From contig NC_010162.1 in NCBI RefSeq assembly GCF_000067165.1, positions 2,961,001 through 3,025,000 of the forward strand: DNA of 64,000 bases, in the 5' to 3' direction. Source of the stretch: Sorangium cellulosum So ce56. GTDB taxonomy: Bacteria > Myxococcota_A > Polyangia > Polyangiales > Polyangiaceae. Positions 27,762-36,758 of the stretch are shown in pieces. Below the pieces are notes generated by a model. The model made no database searches and had not been told where the DNA came from. It worked only from the letters and a program-made list of their open reading frames with translations. Position numbers and translations under genes: made by a program. The stretch's first letter is position 1. Each line of letters opens with the position of its first letter.

Positions 27762-30287
27762 ATGTCGCGGCCCGCGCGCCCTGAAGTCCTCGCTCCCGCC
27801 GGTGACCGCGCCGCCATGGAAGCCGCCGTGCGCGGCGGGGCCGATGCCGTCTACTTCGGCCTCCGGGGTGGCGCCGCGGGCGGCGGCGCGGCGTCGCCCT
27901 TCAACGCCCGCGCGCGGGCCGCGAACTTCGACGCGGCGGAGCTCGAGGAGGCGGTGCGCTTCCTCCACGCCCACGGCGTGAAGGGCTACGTCACCCTGAA
28001 CACGCTGGTGTTCGACGACGAGCTCCCGGCGGTCCGCGGCGCGATCGAGGCGTGCGCCGCGGCCGGCGTCGACGCGGTCATCGTCCAGGACCTCGGGGTG
28101 ATGCGCCTCGCGCGGGCGATCGCGCCCGGGCTCCCGATCCACGCCTCCACGCAGATGACCTGCACCGACGCGGCCGGCGTCGAGCTCGCGCGATCGCTGG
28201 GCGCCGCGCGCGTCATCCTCGCCCGGGAGCTCTCGCTCGACGACATCGCCGCCATCCGCCGGGCGACCGACGTCGAGCTCGAGGTCTTCGTCCACGGCGC
28301 GCTCTGCATCGCTTACTCGGGGCAGTGCCTGACGAGCGAGGCCATCGGCGGCCGCAGCGCCAACCGCGGCGCCTGCGCGCAGGCCTGCCGCCTGCCGTAC
28401 CGCCTCGTCGTCGACGGCGCGCTGCGCGACCTCGGCGACGCGGCCTACCTCCTTTCGCCGGAGGATCTCGACGCCACCGACGTCATCCCCGACCTCGTCG
28501 CCCTCGGCGTCGCCTCGGTGAAGATCGAGGGGCGCCTCAAGGGCCCGGAGTACGTCGGCGCGACCGCGCGGCTCTACCGCGCCGCGATCGACGCGGCGCT
28601 CGGCGAGGGGGCGGGCCCCGGGGTCACGGACCGGGAGGCGGCGCTGCAGGCGTTCTCGCGGGGCTCGGGCCCCGGCTTCCTGCGCGGCGTCGACCACCAG
28701 CGCCTCGTCGACGGCCGCACCTGCGATCACCGCGGCATCGAGGTCGGGGAGGCGCGCGGCGTCGCGCGCCGGCGCGGCCACGAGGTCGTGGTCGTCCGCG
28801 CCGCCCGGCCGCTCGCGCGCGGCGAGGGGATCCTCGTGGAGGGCGGGTTCGCCGGCGAGGGCGAGATCGGCGGCCGCATCTGGGGCCTGTGGGCGGCTGG
28901 CCGCGAGGTCGAGCGCGCGCCGGCGGGGGGCGACGTCGAGGTCTGGCTCGGCCCGGACCGGCGGCTGCCCGAGGACGTGCTGAGCGGCGCGCGGGGGCTG
29001 CGCGGGCGCCGGGTCTTTCGCACGAGCGACCCCGTCGCCACGCGCGCGGTCCGCGAGGCGCTCGACCGCGCCCAGCGCCGGGTGGCGATCGACGTCCGCC
29101 TCGAGGGCCGCCTCGGCGAGCGCCCGCGGCTCTCGGCGGCGACGGAGGGCGGGGCGTCGGCCTCGGTCGAGGTCGATACCCCGCTTGGCCGCGCCGATCG
29201 ATCGCCGCTCGACGAGGCCACGCTGCGGAAGCAGCTGGATCGCCTGGGCGACACGCCGTTCGCCCTGCGCGGCGTTGGGCTGTCGCTCGACGGGCCCGCG
29301 CTCGTGCCGCCGTCGGCGCTTAACCGCGCGCGCCGGGCGCTCGTCGCGGCGCTGATCGAGGCGTCGCACCGCCCCCATCCGTCGGCGCCGCTCTCGGCCG
29401 AGGGGCTCGTCGCCGGGGTCGCTCCGCCGGACGCGCCGCCGCCGGCGCCGGGCCTCTTCGTGCTGTGCCGCAACGTCGCGCAGGCGCGGGCGGCGCTCGA
29501 TGCCGGCGCGAGCGGCGTCTACCTCGATTTCCTGGAGATGGTCGGCCTCGGCGCCGCGGCGCGCGAGCTGATGGCGGCCGGGGCCTCCGTCGGGGTGGCG
29601 CCCCCGCGGATCCGCAAGCCGGGCGAGGAGAAGATCGACCGGTACCTGCTCTCGCTCGGGCCGGCGGCGATCCTCGTCCGCAGCCTCGGCGCGCTGCTCG
29701 ACGAAACGCCGGGCGTGCCCCGGATCGGCGATTTCTCGCTGAACGTCACGAACAAGCTGGCCGCGCGCGAGGTGCTCTCGCGGGGGCTCGCCGCGTTCAC
29801 GCCGTCGTTCGACCTCGACGCCGCCCAGCTCGAGTCGCTGCTGGACTCGCCGTTCGGGCCGTTCGCCGAGGTGGTGGTGCACCACCCGATGCCGCTCTTC
29901 CACATGGAGCACTGCGTGATCGCGGCGACGCTGTCCGAGGGCAAGGATCACCTCACCTGCGGCCGCCCGTGCGAGCAGCACGCGCTGTCGCTGCGGGACC
30001 GGGCGGGCATGGATCACCCGCTCGAGGCGGACGTGGGGTGTCGGAACACGGTGTTCCACGCGGCGCCGCAGAGCGCGGCGCACCTCGTGCCGAGGCTCGC
30101 GAGCTGCGGCGTGCGGCGGTTCCGGATCGAGCTGGTGCGGGAGGACGCCGAGGGGGCGCGGCGGGTGGTGGAGGCGTACCGGCGGCTGCTCGCCGGGGAG
30201 GTGGCGCCGGCCGAGGTCGCGCGCGGGCTGCGGGCCGAGGGCAGCTACGGGGTGGTGCGCGGGTCGCTGCGCGTGCTGCAGGCGTGA
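27762..30287 (+). CDS. rlhA: U32-family protein, RlhA-like (23S rRNA C2501 hydroxylation) with DUF3656-like middle domain
   Basis: An 841-residue cytosolic protein. The N-terminal U32 barrel begins PEVLAPAGDRAAMEAAVRGG and carries the conserved Cys set in ALCIAYSGQCLTSEAIGG followed by NRGACAQACRLPYR, probably an iron-sulfur or prephenate-linked site in this family. A DUF3656-like region covers about 330-560, and a second U32-like half has MEHCVIAATLSEGKDH, CGRPCEQHALSLRDR and VGCRNTVFHAAPQSA. Escherichia coli RlhA makes 5-hydroxycytidine in 23S rRNA and needs iron and prephenate. The full-length architecture fits it best, although other U32 paralogues modify tRNA. The gene is monocistronic. 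Confidence 0.85.
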   Translation: MSRPARPEVLAPAGDRAAMEAAVRGGADAVYFGLRGGAAGGGAASPFNARARAANFDAAELEEAVRFLHAHGVKGYVTLNTLVFDDELPAVRGAIEACAAAGVDAVIVQDLGVMRLARAIAPGLPIHASTQMTCTDAAGVELARSLGAARVILARELSLDDIAAIRRATDVELEVFVHGALCIAYSGQCLTSEAIGGRSANRGACAQACRLPYRLVVDGALRDLGDAAYLLSPEDLDATDVIPDLVALGVASVKIEGRLKGPEYVGATARLYRAAIDAALGEGAGPGVTDREAALQAFSRGSGPGFLRGVDHQRLVDGRTCDHRGIEVGEARGVARRRGHEVVVVRAARPLARGEGILVEGGFAGEGEIGGRIWGLWAAGREVERAPAGGDVEVWLGPDRRLPEDVLSGARGLRGRRVFRTSDPVATRAVREALDRAQRRVAIDVRLEGRLGERPRLSAATEGGASASVEVDTPLGRADRSPLDEATLRKQLDRLGDTPFALRGVGLSLDGPALVPPSALNRARRALVAALIEASHRPHPSAPLSAEGLVAGVAPPDAPPPAPGLFVLCRNVAQARAALDAGASGVYLDFLEMVGLGAAARELMAAGASVGVAPPRIRKPGEEKIDRYLLSLGPAAILVRSLGALLDETPGVPRIGDFSLNVTNKLAAREVLSRGLAAFTPSFDLDAAQLESLLDSPFGPFAEVVVHHPMPLFHMEHCVIAATLSEGKDHLTCGRPCEQHALSLRDRAGMDHPLEADVGCRNTVFHAAPQSAAHLVPRLASCGVRRFRIELVREDAEGARRVVEAYRRLLAGEVAPAEVARGLRAEGSYGVVRGSLRVLQA

Positions 30288-30327
30288 GAGGTGCGGCCAT
30301 CGCTCGGCGTGCCCTCCTCGTCATCCA

Positions 30328-30510
30328 GTGGAAGCCCTGTTCGACCGAGCAGAGCGCGAGAGCGACGTCTGCGAGAACGGCAGCGTTCGCTTCGACGACC
30401 GTTACGGCCATGTGGCGGATTGCTATTGGCACTGCGGTACAGACGGGAGCGGCGAGGAGGTCACCTGCTTCCAGCCCGACACGAGCGACGCGACGCGCTG
30501 CGCGGAGTGA
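30328..30510 (+). CDS. Possible small Cys-containing protein
   Basis: A 60-residue frame (GTG start at 30328) with four Cys, for example VADCYWHCGTDGSGEEVTC. It resembles the tail of the Cys-rich lipoproteins common here. It has no signal peptide or clear ribosome site, so it may be a remnant. It ends four bases before the stop codon of the convergent vWA gene. Confidence 0.3.
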   Translation: MEALFDRAERESDVCENGSVRFDDRYGHVADCYWHCGTDGSGEEVTCFQPDTSDATRCAE

Positions 30511-30514
30511 GCGC

Positions 30515-31708
30515 TCAGAACACGAGCACCTCGCCGCCTGACGCGAGCTGGCACGCGCCGTCCTGGGGATCACCGCCGGTGCGGAGGATCTCGGACGGCT
30601 CCGGCTCGCGGTAGACGCCGGAGAGCGCGATGTCGACCATGCGCAGGATCGCGCGATCGAGCTTGGTGACGAAATAGCAGGGGATCGTCGGCTCCTTGTG
30701 CGCCCCGCCAACCCCGGAGTCGTCCGTCAGGAAGAGGTATCGGCCGCCCGTGAGCTGCGCGGCGGAGCGCATGCTGAGCTCGGTGAGCTCATCGACGCCG
30801 CTCGACGCGACGGGATAGACAGCCACCCCGAGGTCCTTCAGGGCTCGTATTCCGCTCGCCATCGCTGCGGCGTTGCTGTCGTGGTGGGGCGCGTCCGCGA
30901 CCCAGAAGGCGAGGCGCGCGGTGTCGCCGCCCGTGCGCCAGGAGAGGTCGGCCGCCTTGGAGAGCGCCATGTCCGGCGCCTCCGGGAAGTCGCCGCCGCC
31001 GCCGGCCGCCTGCTCGGCGAGCTTCTCCTGGAACTCGTCGGGATCGGAGCGGAAGTCGAACCACCGGACGATGTAGTCGTCCTCGGTGTCCTTGTACAGG
31101 ACGAGCGACCAGCGCTGCTGGGCGTTCGGGTACCTGGCGAAGATGGAGTCGGACAGCGCGATGAACTCCGTCTGGAGATACGTGATCTCGTCGCTCATGC
31201 TGCCGGTCGTGTCGATGACGAGCGAGACGTCGAGCGTCTCCTTTTTTCCTGGAGGCGCCGCGAAGAGGCTGTGCGCGGCCTGGTGATCGGCCTCGGTAAT
31301 GGGCAAGAGGCCCGGGAGCTGCTGCGAATAGAGCGTGCTCCGGTACGAGAGGAAGAAGTCGAAGTTGCGATTGTCGTCCCAGGCGCCGGCGGTGAGCGTG
31401 CCAGGATCGATGCTGGCGCCGCCGCCTGCGCCGCCTGCGCCGCCAGCACCGCCTGCGCCTCCGCCGCCTCCTGTGCCCAGGCTTCCGCCGGGGGAGCCTT
31501 CGCTCGGAGGACCGACTCCATCCGACACACCTCCCGAAGCGGCTGAGCCGACCGCGGCGCCTTCGCCGAAGCTCGCATCGGGGACAGCGCCGCCGCCCTT
31601 CCCCGGGATCTCCCCGTCGCCGCCCTCTGCTGAGCTCGGGCCGCCCGAGCACGCTCCCAGCGCGAGAAGGCCTCCCACCATGAAAGCGAAGCGGAAACGG
31701 GTGTGCAT
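30515..31708 (-). CDS. von Willebrand A domain lipoprotein
   Basis: 397 residues. The signal peptide MHTRFRFAFMVGGLLALGAC ends at a lipobox Cys (residue 20). A Gly/Ala/Ser-rich linker of about 75 residues is followed by a region with YRSTLYSQQLPGLLPITEAD, then the vWA domain with the metal-ion motif VIDTTGSMSDE (D-x-T-G-S) and further LAFWVADAPHHDS and AVYPVASSGVDELTEL segments. Such domains bind protein ligands through a divalent metal. Its role is unknown; surface exposure is inferred from the lipobox. The ATG at 31708 has a GGAG ribosome site. Confidence 0.87.
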   Translation of the reverse strand: MHTRFRFAFMVGGLLALGACSGGPSSAEGGDGEIPGKGGGAVPDASFGEGAAVGSAASGGVSDGVGPPSEGSPGGSLGTGGGGGAGGAGGAGGAGGGASIDPGTLTAGAWDDNRNFDFFLSYRSTLYSQQLPGLLPITEADHQAAHSLFAAPPGKKETLDVSLVIDTTGSMSDEITYLQTEFIALSDSIFARYPNAQQRWSLVLYKDTEDDYIVRWFDFRSDPDEFQEKLAEQAAGGGGDFPEAPDMALSKAADLSWRTGGDTARLAFWVADAPHHDSNAAAMASGIRALKDLGVAVYPVASSGVDELTELSMRSAAQLTGGRYLFLTDDSGVGGAHKEPTIPCYFVTKLDRAILRMVDIALSGVYREPEPSEILRTGGDPQDGACQLASGGEVLVF

Positions 31709-31954
31709 CGGGATCTCCTTGGCCGCCAGGGTCGTCACGTGCCGACGTCGGACGCGGCCGGGGACGCCGTGATGCACGGCGCGTACCGGGTAAGATATGA
31801 ATAATTTCATATGCTTACGTGGATGCACGTGGTGCGTTCTGTGCCAAGGCGCGCCGGGGCGCGCCGAGGAGCAGCAGGCGCGCACCCCTGGGATCGCCGC
31901 CGCGGTTGTGGGTGACGTCGACGTGACGCGCTGCGCGAGAGACCTCAGGAATGA

Positions 31955-32215
31955 ACGCGTCATGGACTCGTTGACCCTTCGCGCCTTCATACGTCTCGAC
32001 CGCGTGCTGCACGCCCGCCTGCTGGAGCGCGTCGATCAAGCGCTGTTTCTGCTGGTCAGGGAACGAGGCGTCCTCGACCGCGCCCGCCACGTACACGCGC
32101 GCGCGGATCCGCGGCGCCAGGAGCTGCGGGCTGTCTGGATCGTCGGTCGCCAGGTTGCCGCCGTGGTAAGACGCCGCCGCGATCACGCGATCGTCTTCAA
32201 CGTGACTGTAGCTCG
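31955..32215 (-). pseudogene. Dienelactone hydrolase-like gene remnant (C-terminal part)
   Basis: The minus-strand translation VIAAASYHGGNLATDDPDSP, then LLAPRIRARVYVAGAVEDAS and QKQRLIDALQQAGVQHAVET, matches the C-terminal half of dienelactone hydrolase-family proteins. The N-terminal half with the catalytic Cys is missing, and the expected C-terminal H-G-W motif has decayed after VETYEGAKG. It is a degraded gene end. Confidence 0.65.
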
Positions 32216-32344
32216 TGACATCTGTTCGTCCTGCGTTTGGCGTGTGGATTACTCTCCTCCTCTCGCCTTGGCGAGCACAGTTGTCGTTCTGCGCCTCGAG
32301 CAGCGGAGTTGCTGATCTGCTGCTTCCCAGGCAGCAGCGTCGCC

Positions 32345-32446
32345 CATCTCCGGGTGAAGCGGCGACGACCCCCGGACGTCGCGCTCGATGGTGTCGCAGA
32401 TGCGCGTGAGAGGCAGCAGGCCGTCCGGCTCGTGGCCGGACGGGTC
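32345..32446 (-). pseudogene. Bestrophin-type channel gene remnant (C-terminal fragment)
   Basis: Encodes SGHEPDGLLPLTRICDTIER followed by RGSSPLHPEM, matching the end of the intact bestrophin gene at 41121-42023 (FGHEPNDLPLTRICDTIERD). The DNA similarity is also high. Nothing upstream resembles the rest of the gene. Confidence 0.75.
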
Positions 32447-32468
32447 GAGGCGTGGCCCCGAAGGCGGC

Positions 32469-32496
32469 ATGTGATCGTTCACATGGCCGATGTCAA
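32469..32496 (-). promoter_or_regulatory. LacI-type operator with minus-strand promoter (copy 1)
   Basis: The 16-base near-palindrome ATGTGATCGTTCACAT (32469-32484) has the central CG typical of LacI/GalR-family operators. On the minus strand TTGACA (32496-32491) lies with a 17-base spacing from CACATG, placing the operator in the promoter spacer. It points toward the bestrophin and hydrolase remnants. Confidence 0.55.
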
Positions 32497-32789
32497 CTCG
32501 AAACGGCCGCCAGCGACCGTCCTTGCGCCCCGATGGCAGACAGGTCTCCTCCGGAGCGCCGCGTCAAGAGGGGCGGGCATCGGGCCGCCGTCACACAGGC
32601 GCTGCAGCGCCGCCACCTCCGGCGCGTGGCGGAGCGACCTCGATCTGGCGATGCGGGCGCCACACCCCGCGTCGCGCGCCCGCCGCCGACGCGGTAAGGC
32701 GCCCGCGCCTCTTGCCGCGGCGCTCCGGAGAGCCCCGCCAGCCTCGTGCTCCCTCGGGCTCGGGGACCCTGCGGACCGGTCGATTGGAA

Positions 32790-32818
32790 TTGACGTTGCT
32801 CATGTGATCGTTCACATT
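32790..32818 (+). promoter_or_regulatory. LacI-type operator and promoter of the ytfQ operon (copy 2)
   Basis: The identical 16-base operator is at 32802-32817. TTGACG (32790-32795), a 17-base spacer and CACATT (32813-32818) form a plausible promoter with the operator over its spacer and -10 region. It would drive the sugar ABC operon with a leader of about 290 bases. The 32819-33110 stretch shows no convincing gene. Confidence 0.6.
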
Positions 32819-33110
32819 GCCGCCGAGGGGTATCCTTGTTGCTGCGCCTTGCTCGGGTCGCCACGCGTACCGAGGCATTCGTCGTCTGATCGATACTTTG
32901 CACCAGCTCCGTTCGCTCGGTCGTCGCGGAAGCGATCGCCGAACGATGGAGATTGGCATCGAGCCGAGGGTGCTGCACCGGAGAACACCGCATCCCGCGC
33001 TTGTTCGGCGGTTGTCGTGAGATCTCGAGTGCTGTTCACCGGAGATGATTCCTTCAAAGATCCGGCAGCGCTGGCGACGCCGGATGACAACCGTCGGGGC
33101 GGCGTGATCT

Positions 33111-34151
33111 ATGTTGAAGAACATGAACCCACAAAACCACGTGTCACGGAGGATGTTCCTGGCCATCCTGGGCTCGGCGTCCGTCGCCGCCGGCTGCTCC
33201 CGCGAGGAGAGCGAGGCCGCGCGCGACGCCCAGAAGCCGGCGTCGAGCGCCGAGGCCGCGGGGCGGAAGCCGAAGGCGCTGACCGAGATCGTCGTCGGCT
33301 TCTCGCAGACGGGCGCCGAGAGCTCCTGGAGGATCGCGCACAGCAAGTCGATCCAGGCGGAGGCGGAGAAGCGCCACGTGCAGCTCCTCTTCGCAGACGG
33401 TCAGAACGTGCACAACAACCAGGTCAACGCCGTCAACGGGTTCATCACCAAGGGCGTCGACGTCATCGTCATTGCGCCGCAAGAATCTGTGGGCTGGAAG
33501 CCCACATTGAAGGAGGCCAAGCGCGCCGGGATCCCGGTGGTGCTCACGAGCCGGGGCGTGGACGCGGAGGAAGATCTGTACGAGACGGTGATGGTCGCGG
33601 ATTTCGTCTGGGAGGGGCGCCGGGCAGGGGAGTGGCTCGCAAAGCAGACGAACGGCAAGGCGCGGATCATCGAGCTCGTGGGCACGCCGGCGGCGGACGT
33701 GGCGGTGATGCGCAAGACCGGCTTCGCCGAGGCCATCGCGAAGCATCCGGACATGAAGATCATCGCGAGCCAGAGCGGTGACTTCACGCGCACCAAGGGA
33801 AAAACGGTGATGGAGACGCTGCTCTCGGCCCACAAGGGCGAGATCAACGCCGTCTACGCTCACAACGACGACATGGCGCTCGGGGCGATTCAGGCGATCC
33901 AGGCGGCAGGGTTGAAGCCCGGGCAGGATATCCTGGTGATATCGATCGACGCCGTGAAGCCGGCGTTCGAGGCCATGATGGAGGGGAAGCTGAACGCGAC
34001 GGTCGAGTGCAACCCCATGCACGGCCCCCTGCTCTTCGATACGATCGACAAGATCGTGCGTGGTGAGAAGGTGCCGAAGCGCACGATCGTCCCTGGCCAG
34101 ATCTTCGAGCGCGAGCAGGCAGCGGCGGCCATCGGCTCGCGGCCCTACTGA
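33111..34151 (+). CDS. ytfQ: Galactofuranose-type sugar ABC transporter, substrate-binding protein
   Basis: 346 residues. Periplasmic binding protein of the LacI/RbsB fold, close to Escherichia coli YtfQ. The signal peptide combines a Tat-like SRRMFLA motif with a lipobox AAGC, so it is probably a Tat-exported lipoprotein. Conserved stretches are VVGFSQTGAESSWRIAHSKS, NQVNAVNGFITKGVDVIVIA, IIASQSGDFTRTKGKTVMET and YAHNDDMALGAIQAIQAAGL. YtfQ binds galactofuranose; sugar choice here is inferred from overall likeness and the galactose genes nearby. The start at 33111 is used; the ATG at 33123 is possible. Confidence 0.9.
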   Translation: MLKNMNPQNHVSRRMFLAILGSASVAAGCSREESEAARDAQKPASSAEAAGRKPKALTEIVVGFSQTGAESSWRIAHSKSIQAEAEKRHVQLLFADGQNVHNNQVNAVNGFITKGVDVIVIAPQESVGWKPTLKEAKRAGIPVVLTSRGVDAEEDLYETVMVADFVWEGRRAGEWLAKQTNGKARIIELVGTPAADVAVMRKTGFAEAIAKHPDMKIIASQSGDFTRTKGKTVMETLLSAHKGEINAVYAHNDDMALGAIQAIQAAGLKPGQDILVISIDAVKPAFEAMMEGKLNATVECNPMHGPLLFDTIDKIVRGEKVPKRTIVPGQIFEREQAAAAIGSRPY

Positions 34152-34160
34152 GGGAAGGCC

Positions 34161-35681
34161 TTGCTCTCTGTCGAGGGCCTCAGCAAGTCCTTCCCCGGCG
34201 TTCGCGCTCTGCACGACGTGCACGTCGAAGCGCGCGCCGGCGAGATCCAGGCGTTGATGGGGGAGAACGGCGCCGGCAAGTCGACGCTGATCAAGCTGCT
34301 CACCGGCGTCTATCCTCCCGACGCCGGGACCTTGCGCCTCGGCGGCGCGGTGATCCGGCCGACCTCTCCCCGCCACGCGGAATCGCTGGGGATCAGCGCG
34401 GTGCACCAGGAAATCAGCCTGATCCCGCACCTCTCCATCGCGGACAACATCATGCTGGGCCGGCAGCCTCGGCGCTTCGGCCTGATCGACCGGCGCGCCG
34501 TCCGCGCGAAGGCTCGTCAGGCCCTCGCGCGCCTCTCGCTGGATCTCGACGTATCGCGGTCGGTGGCGGCGCTGCCCACTGCGCTGCAGCAGATGGTGGC
34601 GATCGCCCGCGCGCTCGCCGTGGACGCGCGGATCCTGATCCTGGATGAACCCACCTCCAGCCTGGATGAAGCGGAGACGCTGCGGCTCTTCGACGTGATG
34701 CAGAGGCTGAAGGCCCAGGGGTTGGCGATCCTCTTCGTGACTCACTTCCTGGATCAAGTCTACGCGGTCAGCGATACGATCACGGTGCTCAGGAATGGCT
34801 GCTTGGTCGGGCAGTACGCGAGCAGCGCGCTGCCTCGCCTGGAGCTCGTTCAGGCGATGCTGGGCGTCGAGCCTGGCGCGAAAGGCAGTGCCGCGCCGGG
34901 CGGCGCTGCCGGTCCGGGAGGGGCGGCGAGCGCCGCTGAGCCGGCGCTCGCCGCGCGCGGCCTCGAGAGAACGGGGGTCATCGGGCCGATCGAGCTCGCG
35001 CTGCGGCCCGGCGAGGTGGTGGGGCTGGCGGGGCTGCTCGGCTCTGGCCGAAGCGAGACCGCCAGGATGCTCTTCGGGATCGAGCCCGCAGATCGCGGTG
35101 AGCTCGCGGTGAACGGACGTGCGACCGAGATCAAGACACCACGGCACGCGATCCGGGCCGGCCTCGCGTACTGCCCGGAAGACCGCAAGGTGGATGGCAT
35201 CATCCCGAACCTCTCGGTGCGAGAGAACCTCGTGCTCGCCTTACAGGCCTCCCGGGGGGCGCTGCGGGTGCTCCCGCGCCACGAGCGGGATCGCCTGGTC
35301 CAGCACTACATCAAGGCCCTCAGCATCAAGACGCCGTCCCCCGAGACGCCCGTCAAGCTGCTCTCGGGCGGCAATCAGCAGAAGGTGCTGCTCGCGCGCT
35401 GGATGGCCATGCAGCCGCGGATCATGCTGCTCGACGAGCCCACGCGCGGCGTGGACATCGGCGCCAAGCTGGAGATCGAGGCGCTGGTGAGGTCGCTCAG
35501 CGAGAAGGGGGTCGCCACGGTCTTGATCTCGTCGGAGCTCGAGGAGATCGCGCGCAACTGCTCCAGGGTGGTGGTCTTGAGAGACCGCAAGCAGCAGGGC
35601 GAGCTCGCCGGAGAGTCCGTGACGCCTGCGTCCATCATCCAGTCTATCGCCCATCAGAAGGAGGCGCCGCCCGATGCTTGA
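34161..35681 (+). CDS. ytfR: Sugar ABC transporter ATP-binding protein
   Basis: A 506-residue tandem ATPase of the RbsA/YtfR class. The first half has Walker A GENGAGKSTL, Walker B LILDEPTSSLDE and a degenerate signature region ALPTALQQMVAIARALA. The second half has an altered Walker A-like GLLGSGRSETAR, signature LLSGGNQQKVLLARW and Walker B MLLDEPTRGVDI. This asymmetric pattern is usual in the family. The start is TTG at 34161 with GAGGGAAGG upstream, nine bases after the ytfQ stop codon. It overlaps the next gene by eight bases. Confidence 0.93.
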   Translation: MLSVEGLSKSFPGVRALHDVHVEARAGEIQALMGENGAGKSTLIKLLTGVYPPDAGTLRLGGAVIRPTSPRHAESLGISAVHQEISLIPHLSIADNIMLGRQPRRFGLIDRRAVRAKARQALARLSLDLDVSRSVAALPTALQQMVAIARALAVDARILILDEPTSSLDEAETLRLFDVMQRLKAQGLAILFVTHFLDQVYAVSDTITVLRNGCLVGQYASSALPRLELVQAMLGVEPGAKGSAAPGGAAGPGGAASAAEPALAARGLERTGVIGPIELALRPGEVVGLAGLLGSGRSETARMLFGIEPADRGELAVNGRATEIKTPRHAIRAGLAYCPEDRKVDGIIPNLSVRENLVLALQASRGALRVLPRHERDRLVQHYIKALSIKTPSPETPVKLLSGGNQQKVLLARWMAMQPRIMLLDEPTRGVDIGAKLEIEALVRSLSEKGVATVLISSELEEIARNCSRVVVLRDRKQQGELAGESVTPASIIQSIAHQKEAPPDA

Positions 35682-36756
35682 GAAGATCACGGAAGCGGCG
35701 CGCACGAACGCCAACCCCACCGGCATCGGGATCCTCCTCTTCATCGGCTGTGCGAGCGCCCTGCTGCTCGTGCGCGGGCGCCGCGAGGCCTGGCCTTTGC
35801 TCGGCCTCCTGGCGCTCCTTCTGTTCAACTCCGTCCTGTCCAAGAATTTCTTCTCCATCGTCGAGCGCGACGGGGCTTATTACGGCACGCCCATCAACCT
35901 GCTCAACCAGGGCTCGGAGGTGATGCTCCTCGCGATCGGCCTGACCCTGGTGATCGCCGTCAGGGGCATCGACCTGTCGGTCGGCTCGGTCATGGCGTTG
36001 TCGGGCGCCACCTGCGTGATCCTGATGAAGGAGGCGCACTGCGGGCCGCTCCTGGCTGCGTTCTTGTCCCTCGCCGTCGCCGGCGGCGTCGGTCTGTTCA
36101 ACGGCGCGCTGGTGACGGCGCTGAACATCCAGCCCATCATCGTCACCTTGATCAGCATGGTCGGTGTCCGCGGCGTCGCCATGCTCATCACCCGCGCCGA
36201 GCCCGTGACGCACACGGATGCGACGTTTGCGTTCATCGGCAACGGTCACGTCGGTGGCTTGCCGTTCTCCATGGTGCTTGTGGCCGCCGTGTTCGTCGTC
36301 GCCGCGCTGCTCTGCCGGAGGACGGCGCTCGGTCTGTTCATGGAAGCGATCGGCGACAACGAGCGGGCGAGCCGGCTCGCAGGCGTCAGCGACCGCCGCA
36401 TCAAGCTCTGGTTGTACGGCTTTTCGGGCCTGTGCGCCGGCATCGCCGGGCTCGTGGCCGCCTCGTACATCTCCACGGCCGACCCCGATCGCGTGGGGCG
36501 CCTGCGGGAGCTGGACGCCATTTTCGCCGCGGTGATCGGCGGTACGGCGCTCACCGGGGGGCGCTTCTATCTGGGGGGCACCCTGATAGGAGCGTTGTTG
36601 ATACAAACGCTCTCCACCACGATGTACATCCAGCACGTCCCCTCCGAGATCGAGCCGATGCCCAAGGCCGGCGTGATGCTGCTCAGCTGTCTGCTGGTCT
36701 CGGAGGAGTCGCGCCGGCGGCTCGTCGAGCTGCTCGGGCTCAAGCGGTGGCAGTAG
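35674..36756 (+). CDS. ytfT: Sugar ABC transporter permease YtfT-like
   Basis: A 360-residue inner-membrane permease of the BPD_transp_2 family with eight or more hydrophobic helices. The family signature IAVRGIDLSVGSVMALSG is at about residues 93-110, and the coupling region EAIGDNERASRLAGV is near 226. In gene order it matches E. coli ytfQRT-yjfF. It forms a heterodimeric channel with the next gene product. Confidence 0.92.
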   Translation: MLEKITEAARTNANPTGIGILLFIGCASALLLVRGRREAWPLLGLLALLLFNSVLSKNFFSIVERDGAYYGTPINLLNQGSEVMLLAIGLTLVIAVRGIDLSVGSVMALSGATCVILMKEAHCGPLLAAFLSLAVAGGVGLFNGALVTALNIQPIIVTLISMVGVRGVAMLITRAEPVTHTDATFAFIGNGHVGGLPFSMVLVAAVFVVAALLCRRTALGLFMEAIGDNERASRLAGVSDRRIKLWLYGFSGLCAGIAGLVAASYISTADPDRVGRLRELDAIFAAVIGGTALTGGRFYLGGTLIGALLIQTLSTTMYIQHVPSEIEPMPKAGVMLLSCLLVSEESRRRLVELLGLKRWQ

Positions 36757-36758
36757 CC

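Noticed and set aside
27657..30083. Long minus-strand frame over the U32 gene
   Set aside because: Shadow composition (Arg/Ala/Glu); the plus-strand protein is a clear family member.
32469..32484. Reading the palindrome as a CRP site
   Set aside because: The half sites TGTGA/TCACA are four bases apart, not six, and a central CG is the LacI-family pattern.
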